NCBI GenBank assembly: GCA_030765045.1 | Contig: CM060965.1 | Location: 20,288,085 to 20,352,084 of the forward strand | DNA length: 64,000 bases | DNA from: Tenodera sinensis | Taxonomy: Eukaryota; Arthropoda; Insecta; Mantodea; Mantidae | Reading direction: 5' to 3' | Shown here: one piece after another, positions 26,576 through 38,446 of the stretch | Layout: every line of letters begins with the position of its first letter | How positions within the stretch are numbered: the first letter of the stretch is position 1 | Program-made: the position numbers and the translations under genes | Notes under the pieces: generated by a model | What the model saw: the letters and a program-made list of their open reading frames with translations, nothing else | What the model was told of the DNA's origin: nothing | Databases searched by the model: none

Positions 26576-27289
26576 AAATAGGCTTTCTTTAATAAATGCT
26601 AACACCAATCATATATTTGCTTTTTATTTCATAGTTACGCCTTATCAGTGACATTCATAAAAACCCACAGAATACATTTTAGTGTGCCTTTATTTCTCTA
26701 CAACGCAGTAAATAATTAAAAGAAAATCTAAATACTTGTTTGGCACAAACGATTTCCTATTGTCACTTTCTGCTTTCTTATGTTTGTAAGATTCATTCAA
26801 AGATGCTTATCTCACAAGATCTTACCTCATCAAAAACAACTCAAAATAAAACTTAATAGATCTCACTGCCCAAATTTCCTATTATCAGGTAGCAAGTTAA
26901 AACGTTCCTCTACAGAACCTAAGCCAAGTGCTAATGCTTCAGATTGTAGGGTTGTTACATAACGAAGGGGGCACTTTGCACATAACCTACATAGATCTAT
27001 GGTGACTATCACCCCCAGAAAGAAGGGATGAAGAGAAGGAACCACGGAAGGCCACATGCTGCAAGTAGACAAGCTACAGAGACGCGCAGAAGTCCCTGAG
27101 TGTTGCAGATTCGAAGACCCATCCCACCGCTAGAGCTGAGTACAGAGGGCAATAAACCAACCATAGACCATGTGGCCCTCTAGTGTCCACGAGGAGTATT
27201 CTTTCCTCAAGCAAGCATCCACGCCACGCGTTCTGCACCATCATACACCAGGAAACCTAGCAACACACCTGAAAGACGAGAAGGAAATT

Positions 27290-27465
27290 AAATAAAAGGG
27301 AAATTATGGAAAGAAAATCGTGGTTGATAAGAAACTGTCCCATGATTCACCTATGGACCAGGGAAAATTATGAGAAACTCAGGTCAGAGTGGACGGCTGA
27401 AGGGGAACGAACCCGGTACCTCTCCAATACGAGCCTCACACGCTACCACGGAGCCATCTAATTTG
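27290..27465 (-). mobile_element. tRNA-derived SINE fragment
   Basis: Read on minus: gatggctccgtggtagcgtg (A box), gtaccgggttcgttcccctt (B box), then a body ending near ccatgggacag-like text. Its head resembles the scrap at 22998. Confidence 0.55.
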
Positions 27466-27479
27466 GTGGGGTCAAGGGT

Positions 27480-28177
27480 TAACTTTCCTGTATACTTTCC
27501 TGCCTGCAGTACTAAAGTCAAACTCATGGCTTAGAAGACAGGATTGTGTTCAATAATTCTCTGCAACTTCGAAGAACATGCAACTCCCATTGGTCTGGAA
27601 ACCTGCCAATGATAACCAAACCAGAGCTGGTGGTGCTTTCCAAGCAAGAAAATGAGTTATCACTTGAATAACTGAAAACAGTGCAACCCCTTGTTTAGGT
27701 CTTTTTAGTTCTATGAAATGGAATATATGATATGTATATACATGAAGACACAGAAAACGTGAAATATATTCATATCTTGAAAACAGCTCCTTAAATGGCA
27801 ATGAAAGAAATAGGATAAAACCTAAGAATCCAGACCCTAATAAGAACTGTTTCTTCAGTTGATACAAACTCATAGTCCATTGCTTTTCTCGTGTTCCCCA
27901 GCACAGGACAGATAACGCATCAGTTAATGTACAAGAAGGTACAGAGGTGACTCAGTGTGTGATCTATTTATGTTCTAACAGCTCATAAGGGCTGTAAGGA
28001 ATGTGTGCGTAATTGCATTGCACCTTACATAAAATTGGCGCCAGGTCGGAGTTGAACTCATGAAGCCTGCCGTGTATACAGTCGATCCCTAATAAACAGA
28101 CAGACTCTAGTTATACCGAGCTTATCAAGAAGGCCTGGTTAAAACTTCACAAAAACAATGTGTTATATTTTATATAG
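27480..28177. other. Spacer, nothing firmly recognised
   Basis: A 107-codon minus frame (27550-27873) has no known motif. A weak B-box-like stretch is at 28045-28090. Confidence 0.3.
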
Positions 28178-28400
28178 CTTCTAAAATCATTATTACTACA
28201 TCATGTTAATCGAAATAAACATTTGCAGTAGTTTCAATGCACATTTTGGCATAGGCTCAAGGGGATAGAGAAACCGAATAGACACTCAAAAGTTCGCTAG
28301 ATGCTTGCCTGAAATTCTGTAACGTACCCATGACATCAGAGAAACAACCACAACAGTATTGAAAAGTTCAAATAAAAACCGTTATCTCGGAAATGGCTGA
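28178..28400 (-). mobile_element. Family R fragment, old
   Basis: Identified by catgttaatcgaaataaaca followed by tttgcagtag and by ggctcaaggggatag. Both ends are missing. Confidence 0.45.
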
Positions 28401-28420
28401 TGATACGAGAGAGATGTAGG

Positions 28421-28850
28421 TTTAAGGGCGCTCAACTACTTGGTTATCAGCGCCCTTAAACATTTCATGATAAAAGCCAGATATAAACTTCAGCATAAAA
28501 TTAATAGCAAAAACGAAAATAAACATGCAAAGACAGATCAGAGAGGCAAAAGCCAGAACTAAATCAAAGTTACAAAGATGTCAAAAGAATATAAAAATTA
28601 GATATCTAAGATTCTATATCCCCAAGTTCATGTTTGCCTTTTCTAAAAATTTCAAGACCGCTTGTTTGTCGTCCGCCAAGACCCTTGCAAGTCTGGCTGG
28701 CAGTTGCAGGGAGTTTCGAAGATGCGCTAGGGAAACTCTAGCAGCATGTGACGGACCGATAAAAGATTGTTGCACAGCGGACAAAGAAGTGCAGGGTCGC
28801 GTTTAAAAAGGTAACCATGCGAAAAATTGCAGAGGCCAATTCGCAACCAA
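28421..28850 (-). mobile_element. RNase H-class LINE, 3' end with terminal hairpin
   Basis: Read on minus, codons give LRIGLCNFSHGYLFKRDP, then LCPLCNNLLSVRHMLLEFP. This is the CPLC...H zinc-like motif that ends Pol in Jockey/I-type LINEs. After a frame break it reads LADDKQAVLKFLEKANMN and stops. A ~170-bp 3' UTR ends in a perfect 12-bp stem (28421-28432 with 28449-28460, 16-nt loop). The copy is 5'-truncated where family R begins at 28850. Confidence 0.75.
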
Positions 28851-29650
28851 GTAAGTAGGGGAAGTATTGTATTCGACCCAAAATTTCGATGTCTATATCT
28901 CACATGCAATATATGTTTTGAGGTCTCCTGAATCAAAAAGAGCCGTTTTAGAAAAAGGCCTGTGTGTGTCTGTGAACAGCGCAACTCAAAAACGAAAAGT
29001 CGGTTAAAAATCAATGTTCGTATTTAAGTATAATATCCATCAAGGATGCGACTCGAAGATTTTGAAGGAAATTTCCTCACATTAAACTACCCTTTACATT
29101 GAAAGTTTTGATTTTCCAAAAATGGCTCTAACGCGTTTGATTAAAATGCCAAATGTTAGAGATACTTTTATGGTAAATGAAATGCATATTTTGAATTTTC
29201 TCGCTATAGCCCACGTAGTACCGTTTACTCCTGATTACTTTTGCATAACTGGTAAGCCATCAGAGATGGATTAAATCTTACTATACAAAATGTGTTATAT
29301 CAAGTGTATTTTTTGTGGAGTGAACCATTTTGTAGATATTCCTTATTATTTGTGTGAGTTATGCAATACTTATACTTTTTTCAAGTGGAAGGTGGTTAAT
29401 CATTTTTTATCTCATGGCCGTGCAAAGAGAATTTTAAAGCCTTCATATAGCGACCAACTTAAAAAGATTTGACATTCGCTCAAAGCCTACTGTATTCCCA
29501 CATTCCCCTTGCACCTACAACCAAATTAACAATAAGATAATTTTTGCAAATGTTTATCTCGACTAACATAAAGAAGATAGAGGAATAAGCGTTTGTAAGA
29601 ATAGTTAGTACAAGAGTAGAGAAAGTCATGTGAGTGCAAAATATCACATT
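28850..29650 (+). mobile_element. Family R copy, near full length
   Basis: It lacks only the first ~13 bp (starts at gtaagtaggggaag). It ends agtagagaaagtcatgtgag followed by tgcaaaatatcaca. Confidence 0.85.
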
Positions 29651-29656
29651 TTTTTA

Positions 29657-29992
29657 TGTAAACATCTTAAAGATGTGTCACTTTAATCAACATCTTTAGC
29701 AATTCTTCTGAGAAAACAAAAAGAAGCGAAACTTTTTCATGTATAGGACAGTTTTGAGTGGAGTCATTTTCTTGAAGGTTTTGTCGCATCTTAGAAAGAT
29801 GTAATACTCAAATCAAGTTTGGTATTTATCTCATTTTGAAGTTGTACTGTTCAAGACACACACGTGGACAGACCATGCGTGGGAACCTTTTCTTTTATTT
29901 TGTTGCTATCTCAGGGAGACTGAAAACGTGAAATTTCCATACCGAACTTTTTGAGTGGAATACTTAGTATAGGTAAGTGGCAGAGAAAGTAG
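29657..29992 (-). mobile_element. Family R fragment
   Basis: The second half of a minus copy: agttgtactgttcaagacac, ggaaccttttcttt, and an end at gtggcagagaaagtag. Confidence 0.7.
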
Positions 29993-30298
29993 TTATCTCT
30001 CGGCACATAAGGTGAAGGAACCAACGGGACGGAGGTATCTAGCATGCTGTTTATTCACCAATAAGATCCGATTCTCCCCTGTCAACGAGCACAGGTGCGT
30101 CCCAGATTCCCGTTCCGTTTTGAGATGGGTGGGATAAATCGGTCACTGGAAACAGGACTTAACGAGTTATGCTAAATATAGAGGCCATCAAAAATGTATG
30201 GTGCGGAACCGAATATTTATAAGCGCAACTTGCGGAAGATACTAATTATTGCGCTGCAGCTGCGTTATACTAGACGTTGTCAGCATTTAACTAAACAA

Positions 30299-30340
30299 TC
30301 TGATGTGTAACAGTCACAAGCGTTCTCTACCCACTAACAA
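30299..30340 (-). mobile_element. Family R terminal scrap
   Basis: tctgatgtgtaacagtcaca followed by agcgttctctac: the first ~40 bp of a minus copy only. Confidence 0.55.
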
Positions 30341-30599
30341 TTGGCAGTTACTGGTGGTATTATTACACAGCTCATATTAAACGTGATTTTTATAAATACT
30401 TTACATTAAATGTGTGTTTAGAGCTCATTTGAAATGCCCAATTTATCAGCGCGATGCACGAACATTCAAATGTTTATACCACAATTTGTTTCTTGGCAGT
30501 AGTAAATTTGGGTGCAAAAATGAACCAAAGCAAATTATTTACGAATCTGGGCCCTACAGCCACTTACAGTAATTCTGTAACCGAAAATTCATCAGAAAT

Positions 30600-31268
30600 A
30601 CACTTTTCGAGAATCCCTGAATTCCCCCATCCCAAAGAAAAGTATTTTTTAGAAAAAGGGATATGTCTGCGAGCGCGTCCTGTTTATGTGGGAAATGTTT
30701 CGAAAATTTTGATTTTCTCAAAAATAGCCCTGACGAGTTTGATTAAAATGCCACTTGTTTAAGATATTTTCATGACAAACGGAATTTATATCTTGAACTT
30801 TTCCCGAATAATCTCTGAAGTCATCTTCTTTCTGAATGAATTTTGCATAACTGGGAAACCATAAGAGAAGAGATAGACCAAGTCTTACTATATAAAAACG
30901 TAGATTTCTTGACACACAAGATACATTTTACCCCTGGAGTAAATTCCCGAGATATTCCTTTGTTATTAGTTTGCGTTTTAAAACACTTATACTGTTCTCA
31001 GCTGGGAATTCTTTTCCCCCCTTTTTTCCTTGTTTCTTGGTTGTTCGGAGAAAAGAATTTAAAAGCCTCACGTAGCAACTCAATCTTAGCGATTTGACTA
31101 TTATTTTAAGCATACCGTATTCCCCTAACACTTTTTTTTGGGTTCAAGAAAATATACAATAAGACAATTTTTGGAAATGTTTATCTGGATTAACATGAAG
31201 TATAGAGAAGAATAAGATTAATTTGTACAAGAGTGGACAAAGAAAGTCACATGAGTGCAACACATCAT
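30600..31268 (+). mobile_element. Family R copy, 3' three quarters
   Basis: From gaatccctgaattc through cgagtttgattaaaatgcca to gtggacaaagaaagtcacat and gagtgcaacacatcata. The GT tract is absent. Confidence 0.75.
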
Positions 31269-31335
31269 ACCAAAAAACAAAATGTAGAGGACCTAGATAT
31301 ATGCATGAAATTCAGTACACACATATATTTTAATT

Positions 31336-31527
31336 TCGTTAATGTGTTACACTTATGACTCTTTGATGGAAATTATTAAAGTCTTTTCTGAGAAAATAAA
31401 ATGGAATGTGAATTTTTCCGTTTAGAAAATTATTTAGGTGATGAAATTTCCTGAAAATGTGCGCGAGCACATGAAAGATGCTGGATTTAACACGATTTAT
31501 ATGACTTAACGTTTACGAATTATGTTG

Positions 31528-31623
<96 letters not shown>

Positions 31624-31790
31624 TACATACATATACACACAAACTTACATTAAACTAATGTTCTCCCTATAATAAATATATACAGATTGAGCTAATGAAA
31701 CGAACATTTTAAGTGATTTTGGGGACAGTTGTTGAAAATGTTTGTGTCGGGTCTTAGGAGGATATTAAACTTAAATACCAGGTTAAGATC
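31336..31790 (-). mobile_element. Family R composite fragment with (CA)n
   Basis: aatgtgttacacttatgact at the left, (CA)n at 31533-31620, then a second minus-oriented scrap (31700-31790) repeating the gtttagagtgg-to-taccaa block. It probably derives from two overlapping insertions or a rearrangement. Confidence 0.6.
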
Positions 31791-31798
31791 TGTTTTTT

Positions 31799-32826
31799 TA
31801 CTTTCTCTAATGCGTAGGCCTTCTGAATCCAAAAAGAGCAGCTTTAGAAAAAGGTCCGTGTAGGTGTGTATGCGCGCGCGCGTGTGTGTATGTCTCTGTC
31901 TGTGTGTGTGTCTAAAAAATATTTTGTTGTTTAACGACGCTGTCAATTGCCAGGATCACATCAGCGTCCCGGTGTACCGGAATTTTGTCCCGCAGGAGCT
32001 CCTTTACATGCCAGTAAATCTACTGAAATGGAGCTGTCGTTTTTAAGCACACTTAAAAACCATCGACCTGGGCCGGATTTGAACCCGAGACCTTGGGAAC
32101 AGTAGGCCAGCGTCTAACCAACTGAGCCACCCAGACCGACTGTGTGTGTGTCGATGAACAGCATAACTCAAAAACGAAAAGTCGGTTGAAAGCCAAAGTT
32201 TATCTTTAAGTTTGATATTTTTCAAGGATGTGACACGAAGGTTTTAAAGAAAATTCCTGCAACCTAAACTACATGGACAATTGTTCGAAAATTTTGATTT
32301 TCTAAAAAATGGCGCTAACGATTATCATTAAAATGCTATATGTTTAAGATATTTTTATGGCAAATGAAATGTATATTTTGAATTTTCTCGCTATAGCCCA
32401 TGTAGTACTGTCTACTCTTGATGACCTTTGCATAACTGGTAAACCTAAAGAGATAGATCAATTCTTACTATACAAAAATGTAGATCTCGTTAAAACGTAC
32501 AATTTATGTGCCAATGAATTTTTTTGTAGATTGAACCATTTCGGAGATATTTCTTGTTATTTGTATGAGTTTTGCAATACTTATACTTTTCTGAAATGGA
32601 AGGTGGTTATTCACTTTTTTATCTCTTGGCCGTGCAAAGAGAACGGAATTTGAAAGCTTTAAAAGACTTGACTATCGCTCAAAGTCTACTGCATTCCCAA
32701 ATTCCCCTTGCATCTAAAAGAAAATATACAATAAGATAATTTCTGCAAATGTTTATCTCGATTAACATGAAGATAGAGGAATAAGAGTTTGTACGAATAG
32801 TTAGTACAAGGGTAGAGAACTTAATG
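31799..32826 (+). mobile_element. Family R copy split by a SINE
   Basis: Start tactttctctaatgcgtagg, with a deletion of the next ~60 bp. The GT tract (31864-31912) is interrupted by the SINE at 31913-32139 and resumes at 32140. The remainder is typical, ending ggtagagaacttaatg. Confidence 0.8.
31913..32139 (-). mobile_element. Complete tRNA-derived SINE, family S1, with 13-bp target duplication
   Basis: CTGTGTGTGTGTC flanks it on both sides (31900-31912 and 32140-32152), inside the GT tract of a family R copy. Read on minus the head begins tcggtctgggtggctcagtt (A box) and has cgggttcaaatccgg (B box). The body includes ggagctcctgcggg and tggcatgtaaagg, and the tail ends aacaacaaaatatttttta. 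This is the best S1 reference in the window. The insertion postdates the host copy. Confidence 0.85.
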
Positions 32827-32929
32827 AACTTTGTAAACAATATATAATTTCTTTTCTAAAAACAAAGGTAATGACATTAATTGGGAAAGAATCCATTAGA
32901 TAAAAAATAATTGTATATAACCGTTGTAT

Positions 32930-33425
32930 AGAACAGGTGAGCCATTTTAGTTACTTGGGAACTGATGTCAGTTATGAAAAGGAATATGTTGTGGACAATA
33001 AAATATTCAAATTTCAAACATTGTGTGGAATAATAAATATGACATTTAGAAACAAAATACGCAAAGGAACAAAATTAAAGTTTTACAAAGTTATGGCTGC
33101 ACTTATACTAGCACGTGGAAGTGAGACTTGTACAATAAGAAGCAACAGAGTAAAATACAGGCTTCAGAGATGAAATTCTTAAGAAGTGTGAAGGGATGTA
33201 TAAACAGAGACCCAATAACAAATTAAAGTATAAGAGAAGAATTAGTACTTTTTAATATGAATAACAGGTTAAAAGGTTTCAAACAAAAGTGGAAGGAACA
33301 TGTTGAAAGAATGCCAGAGATCAGACTTCCTAAACAAATAATGCATTATCATCTTAAAAGTGGGCAGACACAGGGAACAATGCCTGGAGGACTTTGAAGG
33401 CGAAACAGGCCATGAAGAGAAGAAG
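32930..33425 (+). pseudogene. Non-LTR retrotransposon Pol C-terminus
   Basis: Codons from 32937 read SHFSYLGTDVSYEKE..., KLKFYKVMAALILARGSET, then after a one-base shift ASEMKFLRSVKGC and RLKGFKQKWKEHVERMPE. This is the region after the RT palm in the 'endonuclease-reverse transcriptase' LINEs common in insects (FxYLG, YGSETW-like, KWKEHxxRM). It has a frameshift near 33165, an in-frame stop near 33225, and an agaagaagaag 3' tail. Only the last ~160 codons are present, so it is 5'-truncated and dead. Confidence 0.8.
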
Positions 33426-33428
33426 AAG

Positions 33429-33568
33429 AGTATAGAAAGTCATACGAGTGCAACACTTAAGATTTTTGTTCAGAGAGCTTCAAATGTATGCGGTGAAATA
33501 TCGACATGAATTTTTGGGTAGAATATAATGCTGCCTCTACTTACTGTAAGTATAGCAGAGTAAATAAA
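33429..33568. mobile_element. Family R end scraps
   Basis: A plus 3' end (agtatagaaagtcatacgag, then tgcaacac) followed at 33470 by a minus copy's last ~95 bp, ending cctctacttactgtaagtat. Confidence 0.6.
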
Positions 33569-33924
33569 GCTGAATGAAACTAAGGCAGTGTCTGCAACAC
33601 ACACTTGCCAGAGCCAGAAGTGGAGAGTAGTTCTGTATATGATATGTTAGTTGATTAGCTTATGTAGCTGGCGCTTGCATATGGGTTTTGCAAGGGAGTA
33701 ACAAGATAACCAGCAACGTTTGAGCATAATTCCAACTATCTGAGACAGCTGCATACGAACACGTATGTATGTATGTTTGGGAGCAAATGTGGTATTTGCC
33801 AACTATAACCTATTGGGATTACTTGCAGCGGTTTCTCTGGGAGATGCGATAAGGTAGTGCGGCAGAAAAGTCATGCATTTCAGAAGTAATTTCCATAGTC
33901 TTTTGGGAACGCTAGAGCGAAAAC

Positions 33925-34015
33925 CAACGCACAGAAAATAGGTTTACTGTAGAGCAGACAGGCAGTATCATACTAAGCATTTTGAGGCTAGGAGCAAGGG
34001 ACTGCAGATGCATTA
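33925..34015 (+). repeat. Family B dispersed repeat, short copy
   Basis: tactgtagagcagacaggca, then cattttgaggctaggagcaa and gggactgcag align with 63060-63115. Confidence 0.5.
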
Positions 34016-34176
34016 TTACTAACTGGGGCACTGCATGTACGTAATTAAAACTTGACTGCATGAAACATCTTCATTTGTCGGTCAATATGAAGTGTACATC
34101 ATTGTTACACAACGAGAAATTAGTGCATATTGTACTGAAGAGATCTAAGCTGTAAGCTTCACATCAAACTGAAATA

Positions 34177-35035
34177 CTGGGTGCCCCCACTTTTTAAAAA
34201 ACACCGACAACGCTTAGTATGTTGTGCGGATTGACAAAACTATTGCTCTTCAGATAGGAACCCCTGTCTGGAAAAGTATGGTTTGGACACTGGAGAGCGT
34301 GGAAGTTTGAGAGCGGACGGTTGTGACAATTTGTTAACGTTCGTTTTGACATCTTAATGCGGAAGGTATGCAACCCTTTAGCCATCTATGTACTGAGCAT
34401 AATAACATTACTGCGCATGCGCTACATTCCTCCATAGTGTCCTTGGTGTGCATCCTAGTGCGTTACTTGCGTAGTTTCCAGCACAGTAACGTTCTTAACA
34501 GCAGTGCGACCCGTACCAGTACACAGCTGCTGAAATGGCCGACATGAGCTCCTGCACACTATGATGTAAATGTGTGGCGTCACCTCAACGTCGCATATTC
34601 AAATCGATTGATTGGTAATGGTAGTCCATTTCCATGGCCAGCACGGTCGCCAGATCTGACACCTCTCGACTATTTTGTGTGGAGTTGTATGAAGAGTATG
34701 TTTTATGGCATTCTTGTAACGTCAGCGGAGAACTTTATAGTTCAAGTCCACGGAGCAATTGAAAATCTTCAAAGAGAACCGCATGTATTGGGCCACGTGC
34801 CAGAGGCTAACCACCACCGAAATAGACTCTGCAATGACGTAGAAGGCACACAGTTCGAAGCCCATTTGTCGATGTTGGGTTTGTTGACGAAATGTGAACG
34901 CACATCCATCGCACACTTCGATGCGCTACAGCGTTCAAAACGTGAATTTCCGGACAGGAGCTCCTCATTGAAAACCAATCAGTTTACCCTCACACAACAT
35001 ACTAAGCCTTGTCGGTGGGTTTTTGGGACATTCTG
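34177..35035 (+). mobile_element. Tc1/mariner-superfamily element, internally deleted
   Basis: Flanked by TA at 34175-34176 and 35036-35037. The ends are long imperfect inverted repeats. The left starts ctgggtgcccccac and holds accgacaacgcttagtatgt; the right, reverse-complemented, starts cagaatgtcccaaaaaccca and holds accgacaaggcttagtatgt. Homology extends over about 100 bp. At 859 bp it lacks the DNA-binding and first catalytic part of a transposase. Confidence 0.8.
34525..34975 (+). pseudogene. DDE transposase fragment (Tc1/mariner superfamily)
   Basis: Codons read APAHYDVNVWRHLNVAYSNR, then WPARSPDLTPLDYFVWSCMK, giving the region from the second catalytic block (DGAPAH-like, with a small insertion after Asp) to the third catalytic Asp in SPDLTPLD. 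Downstream text includes HRNRLCNDVEGTQFEAHL, typical of the C-terminus. The N-terminal half is missing, so the protein cannot function. Confidence 0.8.
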
Positions 35036-35084
35036 TATATGCTATTATTCAATGCATGTATGAAAATGTAAACAAAACTTACAA

Positions 35085-35790
35085 TGGCAAACAGATCTTT
35101 ATTTTCCCAGATAGCCAGCCTGGACCGAAGGCTCCAAGTAGCCATAAGGTGACATCAGGACCAGAGTTAAATTGCCTAAACATGATCACAGGCCTGGCGG
35201 AACAAAAAGAGGTTCAACTCATCTGGGTACCAGGTCATAGTGGCATAGAGGAAGCGAAAAAGTTGATGGACTTGCAAGACAAGGACTAGCTTCAAAATTT
35301 ATTAGACCAGAGCCGGCTCTAGGTACATCTGAAACTATTGAGAACTGGTACGCAGAATAACGCTGAAAACTGTAGTAAATACACATATTTATTAGAAAAC
35401 CATGTAAGGAAAGAGCTGAAAGTTTAGTTTTCTTGGGTTTTCCGGTATAATAGAAATCAGTCGTGGAAGCCTTCGTAAACGTTTAGCTGAAAGTTTCCTC
35501 AAATATAATCAACTTCAGCTGAGAGGAATTACTGCTTTTCTCACTGGACGTGCTCCTGCGAAAAAGTATCTAAACAGAATGAGAGTATTTCAGAGTAACT
35601 TAAATTGCAGAGTGTGCAAGAAAGAAACTGACACAGCCTAGCATATCAAGTGCTTCTGTGAGGCGCAGAGCTACATTTTTTGGGGAAAATATTTTTAGAA
35701 CCAGAAGAAGTTGAGACTGTATTCCTTAGGAAGGGTTGCAGGTATAATGAGCTGAATATAAAGCCATACAGGGAGCACAAGACAAGGCTG
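35085..35790 (+). pseudogene. LINE Pol remnant: RNase H and C-terminal zinc-like motif
   Basis: Codons read IFPDSQPGPKAPSSHKVTSG and LIWVPGHSGIEEAKKLMDLQ, the RNase H core (DSxxAL and VPGHSGIxGNExAD) with several lost residues. Further frames give NQLQLRGITAFLTGRAP and CRVCKKETDTA-stop-HIKCFCE, the post-RNase H motif of Jockey/I-like LINEs. Multiple shifts and stops. It begins just after the mariner end at 35037, so the mariner may lie inside the LINE. Confidence 0.7.
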
Positions 35791-35851
35791 AAGTGCTTTC
35801 GGGGAGAAATGACGGAAATTTGCTGTATCGAATAGGACAAGACAAAGGCTT

Positions 35852-36070
35852 CACATCAGACACATCTAGCGACAGTGGCTAATACTGTACAAGAGTGTGT
35901 TTTGTTTACATTATACACGGTACAAACAGGTTTTACAATTGGAGACTCTGACATGACAAATTTAATGTTGACGCATGCAGAGCAGAAAAAAAGGTTTCTG
36001 CAAATTCTTGTTCGATCCTCGAAATGATTATTTTGGTACCGCCTTTCTACTCTACAATTTCCTGAACATA
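35852..36070 (-). repeat. Family B dispersed repeat with a single 76-bp-type unit
   Basis: On minus it reads cagaaattg-agagtagaaag, aaaataatcatttcgagg, atgtaaacaaaacacactct, tgtacagtattagccactgt and cgctagatgtgtctgatgtg. It aligns with 63045-63290, where the last part is repeated nine times. Confidence 0.65.
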
Positions 36071-36305
36071 GTTTCCGCACTCGGAATATTACAGTCAAAA
36101 GTGCACGTGCACGCGATACACACACGCGACGAAATTAACTGAAAACCTCTTGAGTACATGTTGTGCAATTCTTCTAAACTCTGTCGTGGTCGAAACATCC
36201 GTTTTTATCCAACTTGACGCTCCAAAAACCGGATAGCCAAGGTATTTTTAATGCTGGCCGTGGAAGCTTGTATCGTAAAATGTGACTTTATTCATTTCAA
36301 AATAT

Positions 36306-36640
36306 AAAACAATTGGGGCAAGTGGTTAGACCGCTCGCCTTTCACCACAGTGGCCCGGGTTCTATCCCAGGAGACCATATATGGGATTTCTGATGGGCAA
36401 AGCGGTGCCTGAGCGAGTTTTCTCCGGTTTTTCTCGCCATTTGTTACACCAACTTCTCCATCATCACCTTTCCTTTCATCCACTTCACCATCGTGTCATA
36501 TCAGCTCCTTCCTCAGGCTTTGGGCTGATCACCGATCCCAGATATTTTCTCTTACAGGCATCTGATCCCAGATGGCAACTTGTAAGTGTTCAGGAGTGCA
36601 AGTCCTCCATACGAAGAGGATAAATAGAGAAAGAAGAAGA
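36306..36640 (+). mobile_element. tRNA-derived SINE, family S2
   Basis: Head ggggcaagtggttagaccgc (A box), gcccgggttctatcccagg (B box), then the central block gagttttctccggtttttct and ccaacttctccatcatcacc. The tail is agaaagaagaagagg. It relates to 26380-26575 and 51129-51373. Confidence 0.7.
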
Positions 36641-36650
36641 GGAATCTCTA

Positions 36651-36848
36651 TTTTTGATTTCTCTACCACTTGCCCATATACTTATGTGTAATGAAATCAT
36701 TGCATTTCGTTGAGTTACGCGCTCGCATCTTTTTCTAAACTGCTTTTCTGCTATCAGAAAACCTTAATATACATACGTGTTTTTTCGGTGTGATATAGAT
36801 ATCGACTTTTTGGATGTCTAGTATAGATAAGTGATAGAGAAAGTAAAA
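36651..36848. mobile_element. Family R mini-copy, old
   Basis: Bounded by tttttgatttctctaccact and by gtgatagagaaagtaaaaaa. The core has tttttctaaactgcttttct. It is strongly shortened. Confidence 0.5.
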
Positions 36849-36937
36849 AATAAAAGGTTGTAAAATGTCGAAATAGTATTTCAGCTCAGCAACACGGTTT
36901 TCACCCACCGCAAATTACACTTTACTCCGAAAAATGT

Positions 36938-37160
36938 TTTCTTGATTTATTTTCTCAAAAATAGCTCAAGTGACTTTGATTAAAATACATGTTAAAGATA
37001 CCTGCATAACATAAAATCTGCATGTACTTCAACAATAGGTGAAGTCCTCTTCATTCTGAATATTTTTCTGTAATTTTGTGTGTCGCGTAAACTAAAAGAA
37101 ATAGACAACACAAAATCTATATGGCATTGAAATAAACAACCCATATCTAGTAAGATTATT
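36938..37160 (+). mobile_element. Family R fragment, old
   Basis: attttctcaaaaatagctca, then gactttgattaaaataca and actaaaagaaatagacaaca follow the order of the family R middle. Confidence 0.5.
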
Positions 37161-37585
37161 TATTTATTTTGGAGGCTTTAACTGTTTTTTTTTTTTTTTT
37201 TTAAATATTCGAGAGAACTGTCATGCGGGATCTATAAATCGTCTTATCCTATTCTTTTGTTTTTTCATGTATCGGTCCATTTGCAGAAAAACTTGCTTCA
37301 CAGTCGTCTGACTTACATGCGAACAAATGATTTCATTTTTCCGTGAAGTGCAATCTACTTAATGCCTATTTAAGATTAACTCTAGTCAAACATCTATCGC
37401 AACAAACTGAATAGAAGAATTACTTCTGTTTTAATGCATTTAAAGGAATTATTTGAAGCTTTAATAAGCAAATAAAGTCTTGACCGAGTGATAAACCAGC
37501 TTTGTAAAGTGCATGCTTCAGAACATATACTGTAGGTTTTATTATAGTTATTCTGCTTTTGTTAAATTTGAAGCACACAATTTTT

Positions 37586-38446
37586 AATTTTTCTACCACG
37601 TATCCACATAGTGGGTAGAGAAGATATTTCATTCCGCCCAAAATCTGGCTACCGAGATTTCATTGAAATTCAATTTTTGAGGTGCTCTGAATAAAAACAG
37701 AACATTTTTAGGAAAAGGCCCGCGCGCGCGTTTGTGTACGTGTGACTGTGAACAGTATAACTGAAAAACGAAAAATCGGTGAGATACTAAACCTGGTATT
37801 TAACTTCAGCACCTTTCATGGATCTGACAAAAAGATTTTCAAGAAAATCCTCTCACCCTAAACTATCCTTTATATGGAACTATTTTCAAAAAGTTTGCTT
37901 TTCCCAAAAAATGGATCTAACGATTTTGATTAAAATACAATACATTTAAACTATTTTTATGCTAAATGAAACGTATATCTTGAATTTTCTGGCAATTTCC
38001 TGAATGACTTTTGCATAACTGGTTAACCGTAAGAAACAGACAAACCCTTACTATGCAAAATGATGTAGATTTGTTAAAACACAGAATTTATGTTAAATAC
38101 ATGCTTTGGGGTGAACCATTTACGAGCTATTCGTTGTTATGTGTTTGAATTTTCCAATACTTACACTTTCTCAAATGGGAGGTCCTTATTCGCACTTTTG
38201 TTTTATTTTATCTCTTGGCCACGCAAAGAAAATAGAATTTTAAAGCAACCATATAGCGACCAGCTGTGCTCTCCAAATATTTGAGTATCGCTTAAAGTCT
38301 ACTCTATTCCCATTTTCCCCTTACAGTGAACAGTAAGATAATTTCTGGAAATGTTTGTTTCGATTGACATGAAGTAGTTTGAGGAATAAACGCTTCTAAG
38401 AAAAGTTTGTATAAGAGTAGATAAATTAATAAGAGAGCAAGACATT
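37586..38446 (+). mobile_element. Family R copy, full length but diverged
   Basis: Start tttttctaccacgtatccac; no long GT tract (cgcgcgcgtttgtgtacgtg instead); ends ataagagtagataaattaat. Confidence 0.75.

Noticed and set aside
26863..27290. Possible LINE or gene remnant
   Set aside because: A few protein-like phrases on both strands, but no motif order that I could assign.
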